This document shows positions 8,887-17,747 of a DNA stretch of 64,000 bases, in pieces. This DNA comes from Mesorhizobium sp. SARCC-RB16n. GTDB lineage: Bacteria > Pseudomonadota > Alphaproteobacteria > Rhizobiales > Rhizobiaceae. The DNA lies in NCBI RefSeq assembly GCF_008520305.1, contig NZ_ML703285.1, positions 62,001-126,000 of the forward strand, given 5' to 3'. Within the stretch, counting starts at the first letter, position 1. Each line of letters starts with the position of its first letter. The translations under genes were made by a program, and so were the position numbers. Under the pieces are notes generated by a model that was not told the DNA's origin, did not search any database, and worked only from the letters and a program-made list of their open reading frames with translations.

Positions 8887-10676
8887 TGAACAGGTCTGCA
8901 ACGTCGCTGGTGAAACCGAACCGGCCGCGCTTCACCGATATCGAGGGGCTGGCCGCGATGGTCGGCCAGGGTGACTCGCTTGGCGTAGGCGGCCACCATT
9001 TCGCCCGGCTGCCGATCGCCTTGCTGCATGCTATCGCGCGTTCCGGCGTCAGGGACTTGCACTACGTCTGCTGGGCCGGCGGCTTGCCGCTCGAATTGTT
9101 GCTCGAGGCAAATGCTGTCGCGAAAATCGACCTCTGCTTTTCCAGCCTCGATATTTTTGGCCTGCCGCCGAAGTTCCGCGCGGCCGCCGAGGCCGGCGCA
9201 ATTCCGGTTCGCGATTGGACGGCACTGGCCATGATCCAGGCATTGCGGGCTGCACAGCAGAACCTGCCGTCGATGCCGTTCCAACTGCCACTGGGATCGG
9301 ACATGCTGGCGCGGATACCGGGCGCAAGCGCCGGACCTGATCCGTTGAACGGAACAGATACCGGATTTATCCCGCCGCTGCGGCTCGATACGTCCGTCGT
9401 CCATGCCCAGCGCGCCGACGAAAGCGGCAATGTGCAGATCATCGGGCCGCGTGCCTTGGACTTCGCCATGGCGGGCGCGGCGCGCAATGTGCTGGTGACG
9501 GTCGAGGAAATCGTCCCGGTCGGGGCGCTGCGGCAGGACGGCCGTCAGAGCATCCTCACGCGTAATCAGGTTTCGGCCATAGCGCTGGCGCCCGGCGGCG
9601 CTTATCCGGCATCCTGCCTGCCATTCTATGTCACGGACTATCAGGCATTGTCGGAGGCATTCGCGGCAAGGGACATAGCCCTGGCGGACAGCTTGCGCAT
9701 GCCTTCCGGAGGCGTGGCGGAGTCGCTGCAGCAAGCTGCGAAAGTCAGCGCTGAGACTGTCCTCGCGATGCCAGGTCTCGTGCATGCCGACAAGGAAGCA
9801 TCCATCGACGAGATCATCGCCGCCCGCATAGCCGCCGAGCTCGACAATGAGAGCTTCGCCAGTGCGGGCGCCGTGTCGCCGCTGGCCAACGTCGCCTACC
9901 GGCTGGCCAAGGCAACGCACGCGCCCGACATGATCATCGCGACGATGAGTTGCGGACATCTCGACGTCGCTCCGAGCCCGATGATCCTGTCGTTGATCGA
10001 AAGCCTGGATTGTGAAACGGCCGCAGCGCATGCCGGTGGTGATGACACCTACTCAGGTTACTACCAGCCAGGTGCGGTGACGCATGAGATCGTCGGCGCG
10101 GCGCAAGTCGACCGGCGCGGGCGTGTCAACACGATCGCGCTGCGCAAGCCAAGCGGCGGCCTGATCCGGCTGCCGGGGCAAGGCGGGATGGCCGATGTCG
10201 CCAACATGCATCGCGATTATTTGCTCTACGTCCCCCGCCATTCGGTCCAATCGCTGGTGGACGAGGTCGAGATTGCCAGTTCCGCGCGTGGACTGCTGAC
10301 GCCGGCTGAGCGTGAGCCGATGGGCTATCGCACCGGCAAGGCGCTGGTCTTCACCGACCTCTGCGTCTTCGGCCTCGACCAGATATCCCGGGAATTGATC
10401 GTCATCGAGACGATGCCTGGAATCACGCAGCAGCAGGTCCGCGATGCCACCGGATTTGCAGTGACGTTCGATGCTGATTGCCGCGAGGTCGCACAACCCT
10501 CCGACGATACACTCGCCACCTTGCGCCACCGCATCGACCCGCTCGGCCTGCGCCGCCTGGAGTTCGTCAGCGCCAAGCAGCGCGGCGCGCTCATCGCGGA
10601 AATTCTCGCCGCCGACCGCGCCATGGTCGAGCGCTGTGTCGCCGCGCAGCAAAGGCTGTCCATCGCGAGGAGTTGA
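8886..10676 (+). CDS. Fused alpha-beta family I CoA-transferase homologue, catalytic Glu apparently absent
   Basis: A 596-residue protein joining two CoA-transferase-like halves, as in the separate GctA/GctB (glutaconate) or IpdA/IpdB pairs. The first half has GDSLGVGGHHFARLP; the second, from about residue 310, has GAAQVDRRGRVNT and RLPGQGGMADVAN, close to GctB. At the place where GctB carries its catalytic Glu (IIVESG), this protein reads MIIATMSCG (residues 349-357), with no Glu. IpdAB, which also lacks that Glu, is a carbon-carbon hydrolase. So transferase activity should not be assumed. ATG overlaps the previous stop (TAATG). Confidence 0.75.
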   Translation: MNRSATSLVKPNRPRFTDIEGLAAMVGQGDSLGVGGHHFARLPIALLHAIARSGVRDLHYVCWAGGLPLELLLEANAVAKIDLCFSSLDIFGLPPKFRAAAEAGAIPVRDWTALAMIQALRAAQQNLPSMPFQLPLGSDMLARIPGASAGPDPLNGTDTGFIPPLRLDTSVVHAQRADESGNVQIIGPRALDFAMAGAARNVLVTVEEIVPVGALRQDGRQSILTRNQVSAIALAPGGAYPASCLPFYVTDYQALSEAFAARDIALADSLRMPSGGVAESLQQAAKVSAETVLAMPGLVHADKEASIDEIIAARIAAELDNESFASAGAVSPLANVAYRLAKATHAPDMIIATMSCGHLDVAPSPMILSLIESLDCETAAAHAGGDDTYSGYYQPGAVTHEIVGAAQVDRRGRVNTIALRKPSGGLIRLPGQGGMADVANMHRDYLLYVPRHSVQSLVDEVEIASSARGLLTPAEREPMGYRTGKALVFTDLCVFGLDQISRELIVIETMPGITQQQVRDATGFAVTFDADCREVAQPSDDTLATLRHRIDPLGLRRLEFVSAKQRGALIAEILAADRAMVERCVAAQQRLSIARS

Positions 10677-10679
10677 TTC

Positions 10680-11525
10680 ATGGCAAAGCCGTTGCTTGAC
10701 ATGTCAGCCGCGCGCGTCTTTTTCGACGGCATCTTCACCACCCCGCGTGTCGCGCATCCCGAGGGCGTGGCTGTCCACCGCGATGGCTCGATCTGGTGCG
10801 GCACCGAGACAGGTGACCTCTTGCGGCTGGCCGCGGATGGCGGCTCGGTCGAGCGCATGGGCGGCACGGACGGCTTTCTGCTCGGCATTGCCTTCGACAG
10901 CGCTGGCAACTGCTTTGCCTGCGATCTCAGGCATGCCGCGATCTTCCGCCGGGATGCCGCTTCAGGTCAGATGGAGCGCTTCGCGTCATCCGGCATCCGC
11001 GTGCCTAACTATCCGATCGTCGATGAGGCCAGGGGCTGGCTTTATGTCTCGGACAGCGTCGGCGAAGACAATCGTTCGGGCATCTTCCGCTACGATCTCA
11101 AAACCGGCGAGGGTGGCCCCTGGTGCCGGGAGGCGATGTCCTTCGCCAACGGCATGGCCATGGCGCCAGATGGCAACGGCCTCTATATCGTGGAAAGCGA
11201 CGCACCCTGCATCAGCCATGTGCCGATCCTCGCCGACGGCTCGGCAGGGCCGCGAAAAGTCGTCATCGAAGGCGTGCGCAATGTTCCGGACGGCCTCGCC
11301 TTCGCGCCTGACGGCTCATTGTTCATCTCATGCTACGAGCCAAGTCGCATCTATCGCTGGCGCAAGGACAAAGGCCTCGAAGTGCTGATCGAGGACCCGG
11401 CGGCGACAACGCTGGCGCACCCGACCAATATCGCCTTCAAGGGCGACAAACTCTACACCGCGAACCTCGGCCGCTGGCACATCACCGAGATCGACCTGGC
11501 GGGGCTTCGAGACGTAAGAAGCTGA
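10680..11525 (+). CDS. SMP-30/gluconolactonase/LRE-family protein
   Basis: A 281-residue beta-propeller of the SMP-30 family, which hydrolyse sugar lactones using a bound metal. Visible family features are HPEGVAVHRDGSIWCGTE at the N-terminus (metal-binding Glu), FANGMAMAPDGNGLY in the middle and VPDGLAFAPDGSLF later, with the conserved Asn and Asp of the active site. It begins three bases after the CoA-transferase homologue and is the last gene of the long operon. It suggests a lactone intermediate or a lactone substrate. Confidence 0.85.
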   Translation: MAKPLLDMSAARVFFDGIFTTPRVAHPEGVAVHRDGSIWCGTETGDLLRLAADGGSVERMGGTDGFLLGIAFDSAGNCFACDLRHAAIFRRDAASGQMERFASSGIRVPNYPIVDEARGWLYVSDSVGEDNRSGIFRYDLKTGEGGPWCREAMSFANGMAMAPDGNGLYIVESDAPCISHVPILADGSAGPRKVVIEGVRNVPDGLAFAPDGSLFISCYEPSRIYRWRKDKGLEVLIEDPAATTLAHPTNIAFKGDKLYTANLGRWHITEIDLAGLRDVRS

Positions 11526-11775
11526 GCCACCATCCCGCTTTGCCAGGTCATGTAGCGCCGGCCGGAGCTCAGTTCTCGAAGCCTGCGTATCGCAAAGAGC
11601 AACGGCCTCGACGGTGGTCAACAATTTCATCGAGCTGGCATGCAGATTTTCGAGACCGGTCGTGTAGTGCTCGTCGACGCACTTCATGCTTGGCCAGCAT
11701 CCGATGAACGCGGGCGACTTTCGCGCCACTGGGACCAGCCACCGCTAAGGCCATGCTCATGAAAAGGACAATCCT

Positions 11776-13122
11776 TTGACGACCTTCCCTTTCACCGAAG
11801 CCAGTCCGATCCAGTTTCAAGCGCCGCTGACGAAGACGTCGGATGTGGTCATTGTCGGTGGTGGCATCATCGGCGTGACCGCGGCCTTGTTCCTGGCCCG
11901 GCGCAACATAGCAGTGACTTTGCTGGAGAAGGGTCGCATCGCAGCGGAGCAGTCCTCGCGCAATTGGGGCTGGATCCGCCAGCAGGGCCGCGACGCGGAC
12001 GAACTGCCCATCGTCATCGAAGCGCAGCGTCTCTGGCGCCAACTGGCCGAGGAATGTGGCGAGGACATAGGCTTGACGCAGACGGGCGTGACCTATCTTG
12101 CGCGCACCGACAAGGACATGGCTGATTTCGCCAAGTTCCTGAAGATCGCCGAGGTCCATGGCGTCGACACGCGTCTCCTCGACCGGGGTGAGACTGCCAG
12201 GCTGATCCCGGCCATGTCACGCCCCTTCAAGGGCGCCATGACCACGCCGTCGGACATGCGTGCCGAGCCCTGGGTCGCCGTGCCGGCGCTTGCCCGCCTG
12301 GCCGTTCGCCAGGGTGTCACCATCATCGAGAATTGTGCGGCACGCATGCTCGATATCTCGGCTGGACGCATCAGCGGCGTGTGGACCGAACGAGGCCGCA
12401 TCGCCACATCGAACGTGCTTGTCGCAAGCGGCGCCTGGACGTCGCTGTTCCTGCGCGCGCATGGCGTCTCGATCCCGCAGCTCAGCGTCCGGACGACCGT
12501 CGCGGCGACCATGCCGATGCCGGAAATCCATGCGGGCGCCGCCGCGGACGAACGCATAGCCTTCCGGCGTAGAAAGGACGGCGGATACACGTTGGCGGCG
12601 GGAGGCAGCCACCTGCTCTATGTCGGGCCGGATGCATTGCGTCACGCACCGAAATATCTGCCCGCCCTGAAGGCAAATCCTTTCGGCACGCGCTACCTGC
12701 CGGCGGCGCCGCGTGCATATCCGGACAGCTGGTCTACCCCACGTAAATGGGAGGCGGACAAGGAAAGCCCGTTCGAACGAATGCGCGTTCTCAATCCGGC
12801 TCCGGAGGCCAAGGCGCTTCGCGCCATCGACGTGGGCTTTCGGAAACTCTTCCCGCAATTCGAGGCGGTACCGCTCAAGGCAAGCTGGGCCGGCATGATC
12901 GATGCGATGCCGGATGTCGTGCCGGTGGTCGATCGCGCCGACAAGGTTCCAGGTCTCATCATCGCGACAGGGATGAGCGGCCACGGCTTTGGCATAGGCC
13001 CTGGCATGGGCCGCGTGCTGTCCGACTTGATCCAGGGCAACGAGACCGGACACAATCTGCAAAGGTTTCGCCTATCACGTTTCAGCGACGGCAGCCGTAT
13101 CCAGATGGGGCCATCGCTTTAG
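11776..13122 (+). CDS. FAD-dependent oxidoreductase, DadA/glycine-oxidase type
   Basis: A 448-residue flavoprotein with the Rossmann dinucleotide site VIVGGGIIGVTAAL near residue 28, followed by SSRNWGWIRQQGRD, typical of D-amino-acid dehydrogenases and sarcosine/glycine oxidases (DAO family). The C-terminal FAD motif GHGFGIGPGMG is also present. It oxidises an amine or amino acid; the substrate is unknown. The best start is TTG at 11776; the nearby ATGs are out of frame. It is separated by 250 bases from the lactonase, so it may not belong to the same transcript. Confidence 0.82.
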   Translation: MTTFPFTEASPIQFQAPLTKTSDVVIVGGGIIGVTAALFLARRNIAVTLLEKGRIAAEQSSRNWGWIRQQGRDADELPIVIEAQRLWRQLAEECGEDIGLTQTGVTYLARTDKDMADFAKFLKIAEVHGVDTRLLDRGETARLIPAMSRPFKGAMTTPSDMRAEPWVAVPALARLAVRQGVTIIENCAARMLDISAGRISGVWTERGRIATSNVLVASGAWTSLFLRAHGVSIPQLSVRTTVAATMPMPEIHAGAAADERIAFRRRKDGGYTLAAGGSHLLYVGPDALRHAPKYLPALKANPFGTRYLPAAPRAYPDSWSTPRKWEADKESPFERMRVLNPAPEAKALRAIDVGFRKLFPQFEAVPLKASWAGMIDAMPDVVPVVDRADKVPGLIIATGMSGHGFGIGPGMGRVLSDLIQGNETGHNLQRFRLSRFSDGSRIQMGPSL

Positions 13123-13497
13123 TGCTGAGAAGCCGGCTGAGCTCGCATCCCGACGTCGCGCGCCGGCATTACGCCGCCCTGCTTCAGCCAGAAACCGGAG
13201 CGGGTTGAGCCAGTTGAAGCAAGAACGAATGGGATTTTTCGCAGTTCTGGCTGATTTTGGAAAATCGTTCGTCGTATCCGCGCAAGGATCGGTTCAAAAC
13301 AGAAAAACCCGTTCGGTGTTTTCCTCCCATTTAGCTGAACGGTGTTCCCCTCTGAAGGTTATGACCTTCTTTTGGCCGGGCCGTTTTCGCGCCCGGCCAT
13401 TTTTCTTTCCGCCCTGCGCGTTGCCGGTGCGGCGCCGATCCGGCAGACTTCACCTTGCCGGCTATTGGCCGCAACCATCGGAAAGGGGAGAGGTCTC
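13123..13497 (+). other. Non-coding stretch with a terminator and possible small RNA
   Basis: No convincing gene is present. The segment holds a T-rich run, an unpaired TCCTCCCATT resembling an anti-Shine-Dalgarno sequence at 13321-13331, and an intrinsic terminator at 13373. It may be the 3' untranslated region of the flavoprotein gene or a separate small RNA. Confidence 0.4.
13373..13408 (+). terminator. Rho-independent terminator
   Basis: TGGCCGGG (13373-13380) pairs with CCCGGCCA (13392-13399) around an 11-base loop and is followed by a T-rich tail (TTTTTCTTT). The tail is only on the plus strand, so transcripts coming from the flavoprotein gene or a small RNA should end here. Confidence 0.75.
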
Positions 13498-14187
13498 ATG
13501 ACATCCAACGTCGCCGTCATTGCCGGCGCGGGCTCCGGCCTGAGCGCCTCGCTCGCGCGTCTTCTCGTCAGGGAAGGGTTCCACGTTGTCCTGGCTGCCC
13601 GCAACATCGAGAAGCTCGGTGCATTGCAGGCGCAAACCGGCGCGCAGGCCGTGGCAACGGACGTCTCGGATCCAGCGTCGGTGGAGCGTCTGTTCAATGT
13701 CGCCGACCAGGCTGGCCCGCTTTCCCTGGTGGTTTTCAACGCCAGCGGGCGCGCCCGCGGCCCGTTTGCCGAACTCGATCCCGAGGCGGTCCGTCAGGCG
13801 CTGCTGGTCGGAGCCTATGGCGGGTTCCTGGTCGGCCAGCAGGCCGCCCGCCGGCTGCTGGCCCAAGGTTCGGGGTCGATCCTCTTCACCGGCGCGACGG
13901 CAAGCGTGAAGGGGTTCGCCGGCTCCGCCGGCTTTGCGATGCCCAAGTTCGGATTGCGCGGGCTGTCCCAGTCCATGGCCCGTGAACTGGCGCCCAAGAA
14001 CATCCATGTCGCGCATTTCATCATCGACGGCGCCATTGCCTCGGCCGCGTCCGGACAGGAGTCCGAACCGCAGGATCGCCGGCTGTCGCCGGACGCGATC
14101 GCCGAGGCCTATCTCTCCATCCATCGCCAGCACCGCAGCGCCTGGACCTGGGAAATGGAACTCAGGCCGTGGGTCGAAAACTTCTGA
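13498..14187 (+). CDS. Atypical SDR-family protein lacking the catalytic tyrosine
   Basis: A 229-residue SDR-like protein. It keeps a glycine-rich nucleotide site (AGAGSGLSASLA) and NASG in place of the usual NNAG, but the YxxxK pair reads FAMPK (Phe146, Lys150), so the catalytic Tyr is missing. Later ELAPKNIHVAHFIIDG is well kept. It may bind a nucleotide without classical dehydrogenase chemistry, or use another residue. The ATG at 13498 follows GGGGAGAGG; longer frames run through the upstream terminator. It stands alone between non-coding stretches. Confidence 0.75.
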   Translation: MTSNVAVIAGAGSGLSASLARLLVREGFHVVLAARNIEKLGALQAQTGAQAVATDVSDPASVERLFNVADQAGPLSLVVFNASGRARGPFAELDPEAVRQALLVGAYGGFLVGQQAARRLLAQGSGSILFTGATASVKGFAGSAGFAMPKFGLRGLSQSMARELAPKNIHVAHFIIDGAIASAASGQESEPQDRRLSPDAIAEAYLSIHRQHRSAWTWEMELRPWVENF

Positions 14188-14587
14188 CCGTATCAGCGAT
14201 CCATGCGACCTTTGCATAGCTCGTGTGCACAGGCCATGAGGAGAGTCGACATCGTATGAGGATGTCACTATATAGCGGCGGCTTCGATGGCTCGCGCCTT
14301 GAAGCGTAACGTCATAAGGCGGCTGCAGCGACAGCCATTGAGATACGAAACGGACTGGAAACCGTAAAAGGTAGAAGCAATTGCTCGGAGCGGGCAGATC
14401 CCGCCAACGGTACAGTCCTTCAGAATCAGAAAATGCTCTTAACCCCTCGATTTCCTTCGGCTCTGTGGACCCTGGTCGGCTTCGGCTTGCCGGCTGGCCG
14501 CGACTCGGCTGGAATGGGAACATGCATCCTTTGCGGGATGCCGACGTTTATGATTACCAACCGGCCTTGCCGCCAGGGAACAGCAGC
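14188..14587 (+). other. 400-base stretch without a recognised gene
   Basis: Only short imperfect dyads are visible, for example GACATC/GATGTC near 14248-14266. No tRNA, terminator or convincing open frame was found. It probably holds the promoter of the small DUF768 gene. Confidence 0.4.
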
Positions 14588-14839
14588 ATGAGTGAACACG
14601 CGATCGAGTTCTTGCGGGGATGGATCGGCGAAAAGGTCCATTGCCAGTCCCACGCCAGGATCGAGAAGCAGGCCGAGACGCTGGCCAGGGAATGTGCCGC
14701 CAATGCAGCCGAGGTCGGCATACCGCTGGAAGACATCCAGGAGGAAGTCGGCGATATCAAGGAACTCATTGCGTCACGGCTCGAGGAAGCGGCAGAAGCC
14801 GACGAAAGCCAGCAGGCTTCCAGCAAGGCCGCGGAATAG
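14588..14839 (+). CDS. DUF768-like small protein
   Basis: An 83-residue protein. The opening MSEHAIEFLRGWIGEKV and the following Glu/Ala-rich helical part (EVGIPLEDIQEEVGD) resemble the DUF768 family, known mainly from Mesorhizobium-type bacteria and without known function. The ATG at 14588 is chosen because upstream frame sequence looks non-coding and AGGGAA precedes it. It ends just before a terminator with a TTCG loop. The family call is from memory of its N-terminal pattern. Confidence 0.65.
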   Translation: MSEHAIEFLRGWIGEKVHCQSHARIEKQAETLARECAANAAEVGIPLEDIQEEVGDIKELIASRLEEAAEADESQQASSKAAE

Positions 14840-14866
14840 TTTAAGCGGGCAACCCCGTTCGAGACG

Positions 14867-14888
14867 CGCGGGCTTCGGCCCGCGTTTT
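14867..14888 (+). terminator. Rho-independent terminator with TTCG loop
   Basis: CGCGGGC (14867-14873), TTCG loop, GCCCGCG (14878-14884), then TTTT. It ends the small gene at 14588 and separates it from the convergent peptidase gene. Confidence 0.8.
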
Positions 14889-14905
14889 CGTCTCAGCCAT
14901 CCTTC

Positions 14906-16024
14906 TCAGCCAAATTTTTCTTTGAGCCACGCTTTCGGCAGGGCAGGCACGAAATTCCCGTCCCGACCGGTCATGTCGTGATTGGCGACAAGGGCGTTGA
15001 GGATCGATTCCTCCACTGTCTGGATCACGGCATCGAAGAACGGGTCAATGTCCACATCGGGAATGAAATCGGCGCTGGCGATGCGGCCAGACAGCCCCAG
15101 CGCAGCGGCAGGATTGGCTGTCGAGAAGGCGAGAAAAATGTCGCCCGAACTGTGGTAGCCGAAGCCGCCGGTCATGGCGACGCCGAGCGGCACCCGGCGG
15201 GCGAGCCGCTTCATCTGGTGCGGCAGCAAAGGCGCGTCGGTCGCGACGACGGCGATGATTGAGCCCTTTTCCGCGCGCGACGTGGCTTCGCGGATCGCCG
15301 GTTCGGTTAGTTCGGAACCGGCGCGCAGGCCACGAATGGTGAAATTGTGCCGCTTGCCGAAATTCGACTGCACGAAGGCGCCGACCATGTAGGTGCGCCC
15401 TTGCCATGCGACGATGCGCGAGGCCGTGCCGGAACCGGCCTTGAAGCCGAAGGTGATCATGCCTGTGCCGCCGCCGACGCTGCCTTCCTCGATCAGACCG
15501 CTGGCGGCGCCATCAAGGGCTTCGGCGACATGCTCCGATGTCAGATGGTGGCCGTTGATGTCATTGAGAAACCCGTCATAGGTCTCCGCCGCCACCGGCA
15601 GGCCCCAGGCGCTGTCGACGGCCGCCGGCAGCACTTGGTTCATCCAGCGTAGTGTGCCGTCACGCGAAACGCCGCAGGAATGCGTGTTGGTGACGGTAAT
15701 CGGGAAGTTGAAGGCGCCGGTTTCCTCGATGATGTGCGAGCCGGTCAGCTCGCCATTGCCGTTCTGGCTGAAAATGCCGGCAAAGACCGGGGTCGCCAGC
15801 TCGGCGCGCAACCTGGGCAGGATCGCGGTGACACCGGTGCGGACCGGTCCCTTGCCGACGACGAGCGCGCCATCGCCCGATATCAGCGTCGCATAGCCGA
15901 CCGCGACCCCAGACACGTCGGTGATCGCATTGAACGGCCCAGGCGTTCCGTCGAAGCCGATATTGAAGCTTCGCGCGCGCGGCTTGCCGGACGGCGTTGC
16001 CAGATGGTGCTGATTGTCGGCCAT
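14906..16024 (-). CDS. P1-family (DmpA-type) peptidase
   Basis: A 372-residue protein of the P1 family, N-terminal-nucleophile aminopeptidases such as DmpA that mature by self-cleavage. Seen are ITDVSGVAVGYATL, VRTGVTAILPR, THSCGVSRDG and the GGGTGMITFGFKAGSGTAS region; the nucleophile Ser is expected in the ATDAPLL-side C-terminal half of the family but was not fixed with certainty here. The ATG at 16024 is preferred; further upstream sequence overlaps xseA. It lies four bases after the xseA stop and is probably co-transcribed with it. Confidence 0.8.
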   Translation of the reverse strand: MADNQHHLATPSGKPRARSFNIGFDGTPGPFNAITDVSGVAVGYATLISGDGALVVGKGPVRTGVTAILPRLRAELATPVFAGIFSQNGNGELTGSHIIEETGAFNFPITVTNTHSCGVSRDGTLRWMNQVLPAAVDSAWGLPVAAETYDGFLNDINGHHLTSEHVAEALDGAASGLIEEGSVGGGTGMITFGFKAGSGTASRIVAWQGRTYMVGAFVQSNFGKRHNFTIRGLRAGSELTEPAIREATSRAEKGSIIAVVATDAPLLPHQMKRLARRVPLGVAMTGGFGYHSSGDIFLAFSTANPAAALGLSGRIASADFIPDVDIDPFFDAVIQTVEESILNALVANHDMTGRDGNFVPALPKAWLKEKFG

Positions 16025-16028
16025 GCTC

Positions 16029-17675
16029 TTAGAACAAGGATCCCTGATTGCCGTGTTCTTTAGCCTTGGCAACTGGGGCCTTGGCCGCGGGCCTGGCAGC
16101 GGGCTTCGGCCGCGCCGCGCCACTGGTCGCCACCGCATCCGCCGTGCCATCGGCGAACTCCAGCGAAAGCGCCATCCCCGACGCCACGTCGGCGACCTGC
16201 TTGATGACGGCGCCCTCGGCATCCTTCACCAGCGCGAAGCCGCGCGCCAGGACGGCTTTGTGCGAAAGCGTCGCCATCAGCCGGTCGGCCTGGACGATGC
16301 GGCCGCGCAACCGCTCCAGCCTGAGCAGCATCGCCTGGCCGCCGCGTCTCGTCAAAGCCGTCAGCAAATCCCTCTGCACACGTTGCCGTCGGGCTGTCGG
16401 CTCGATCGTGATGCGGCCCTGCAGCAAAGCCAATTGCTGCCTGTGCCGCCGCAGCGATGCCTTGGCGCATTTTGGCAACTGATCCGCGGCACGATTGAGC
16501 TCCGCGCGCCGGCTTCTCGCCAGAGTGCGCAGGGCCCCTTGCGCCCGCAAAAGGTTACGGTCGTTGGTGCGCCGCGCCTCGGCAATCCGCTGCGACAGCA
16601 TTGCCGGTGTCAATTTTACGGCAAAGAATCGTGCTCGCTTGCGCTCGGTGGAAACCATGAGGCCACGACCGAGCCTCGATGTCGCCTCGTCCAGGCGCCG
16701 GCGCGGCAGCGCCAGCAATTGATCGGGAGAGGGCAGCGCACGCGCCGCCGCCCGGGCTGCCTGCCGCTTGCGCTCGAAATTGCGCAGAACCGCGGCCTTG
16801 AGCCGTGCGCCGAGGCTGGCCAGCGTCGCTTCGAGGTCTGCCTTCACCGGCACGGCGATTTCGGCCGCGCCCGTCGGTGTCGGCGCCCGCACATCCGCGA
16901 CAAGGTCGATCAGCGTCCAGTCGGTCTCGTGCCCGACGGCCGAAATCACCGGAATGCCCGAGGCGGCGACGGCGCGGGCGAGTGCCTCGTCGTTGAAGCC
17001 CCAGAGATCTTCCAGGCTGCCGCCGCCGCGCGCGACGATCAGCAGATCGGGACGCTGGATGGAACTGTCCCATGCCAGCGCGTTGAACCCGGTGACGGCA
17101 TTGGTCACTTCCGCACTCGCCGTGTCGCCCTGCACCCGCACCGGCCAGACCAGCACATGCAGGGGAAAGCGATCCTTGATGCGGTGGATGATGTCGCGGA
17201 TGACGGATCCGGTCGGCGAGGTGACAACCCCGATGACGCGCGGCATGAACGGCAGCCGGCGCTTGCGGCCGGCATCGAAAAGCCCTTCAGCCTGCAGCCG
17301 GCGCTTGCGCTCCTCCAGCAGCGCCATCAGCGCCCCGGCGCCTGCCGGCTCCAGATTGTCGATGACGATCTGGTAGTTGGACTTGCCGGGATAGGTGGTG
17401 AGCTTGCCGGTGGCGATCACCTCCATCCCTTCCTCGGGACGGAATTTCAGCCGGCTCATCGTGCCTTTCCACACCACGGCGTCGAGCCGGGCGCGGTCGT
17501 CCTTCAGCGCGAAATAAGCATGGCCGGAGGAATGCGGCCCGCGATAGCCCGAGATTTCGCCGCGCACCCGCACATTGCCGAAGACGTCCTCGACCGTACG
17601 CTTCAGCGCGCCTGATATTTCGCTCACCGTGTATTCGGTGGCGTTGGTGCGTGATTCGGATGCTGCTTCGCTCAT
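16029..17675 (-). CDS. xseA: Exodeoxyribonuclease VII large subunit
   Basis: A 548-residue XseA. It has the N-terminal OB-fold ([33 protein letters not shown]) and the catalytic core [29 protein letters not shown] and [11 protein letters not shown]. Long Arg/Ala-rich helices follow and the C-terminus is an Ala/Lys-rich tail ([13 protein letters not shown]). With the small subunit XseB, not in this window, it degrades single-stranded DNA from both ends in repair. The tail after about residue 515 is longer than in E. coli, which is common in Rhizobiales. Confidence 0.95.
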   Translation of the reverse strand: MSEAASESRTNATEYTVSEISGALKRTVEDVFGNVRVRGEISGYRGPHSSGHAYFALKDDRARLDAVVWKGTMSRLKFRPEEGMEVIATGKLTTYPGKSNYQIVIDNLEPAGAGALMALLEERKRRLQAEGLFDAGRKRRLPFMPRVIGVVTSPTGSVIRDIIHRIKDRFPLHVLVWPVRVQGDTASAEVTNAVTGFNALAWDSSIQRPDLLIVARGGGSLEDLWGFNDEALARAVAASGIPVISAVGHETDWTLIDLVADVRAPTPTGAAEIAVPVKADLEATLASLGARLKAAVLRNFERKRQAARAAARALPSPDQLLALPRRRLDEATSRLGRGLMVSTERKRARFFAVKLTPAMLSQRIAEARRTNDRNLLRAQGALRTLARSRRAELNRAADQLPKCAKASLRRHRQQLALLQGRITIEPTARRQRVQRDLLTALTRRGGQAMLLRLERLRGRIVQADRLMATLSHKAVLARGFALVKDAEGAVIKQVADVASGMALSLEFADGTADAVATSGAARPKPAARPAAKAPVAKAKEHGNQGSLF

Positions 17676-17747
17676 CGGTCGATTGGGGGCTGGTTGGACG
17701 CCGGCGTCAAGGCGGCCGTGTCAGGCCCGATATTCATGATCCGGTTT

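Noticed and set aside
11526-11775. Minus-strand frame MARKSPAFIGCW... between the lactonase and flavoprotein genes
   Set aside because: Short, runs into the lactonase gene and matches no family; no ribosome site seen.
13205-13501. 98-residue plus-strand frame
   Set aside because: It runs through a strong terminator, and its Arg/Phe/Pro-rich sequence does not look like a protein.
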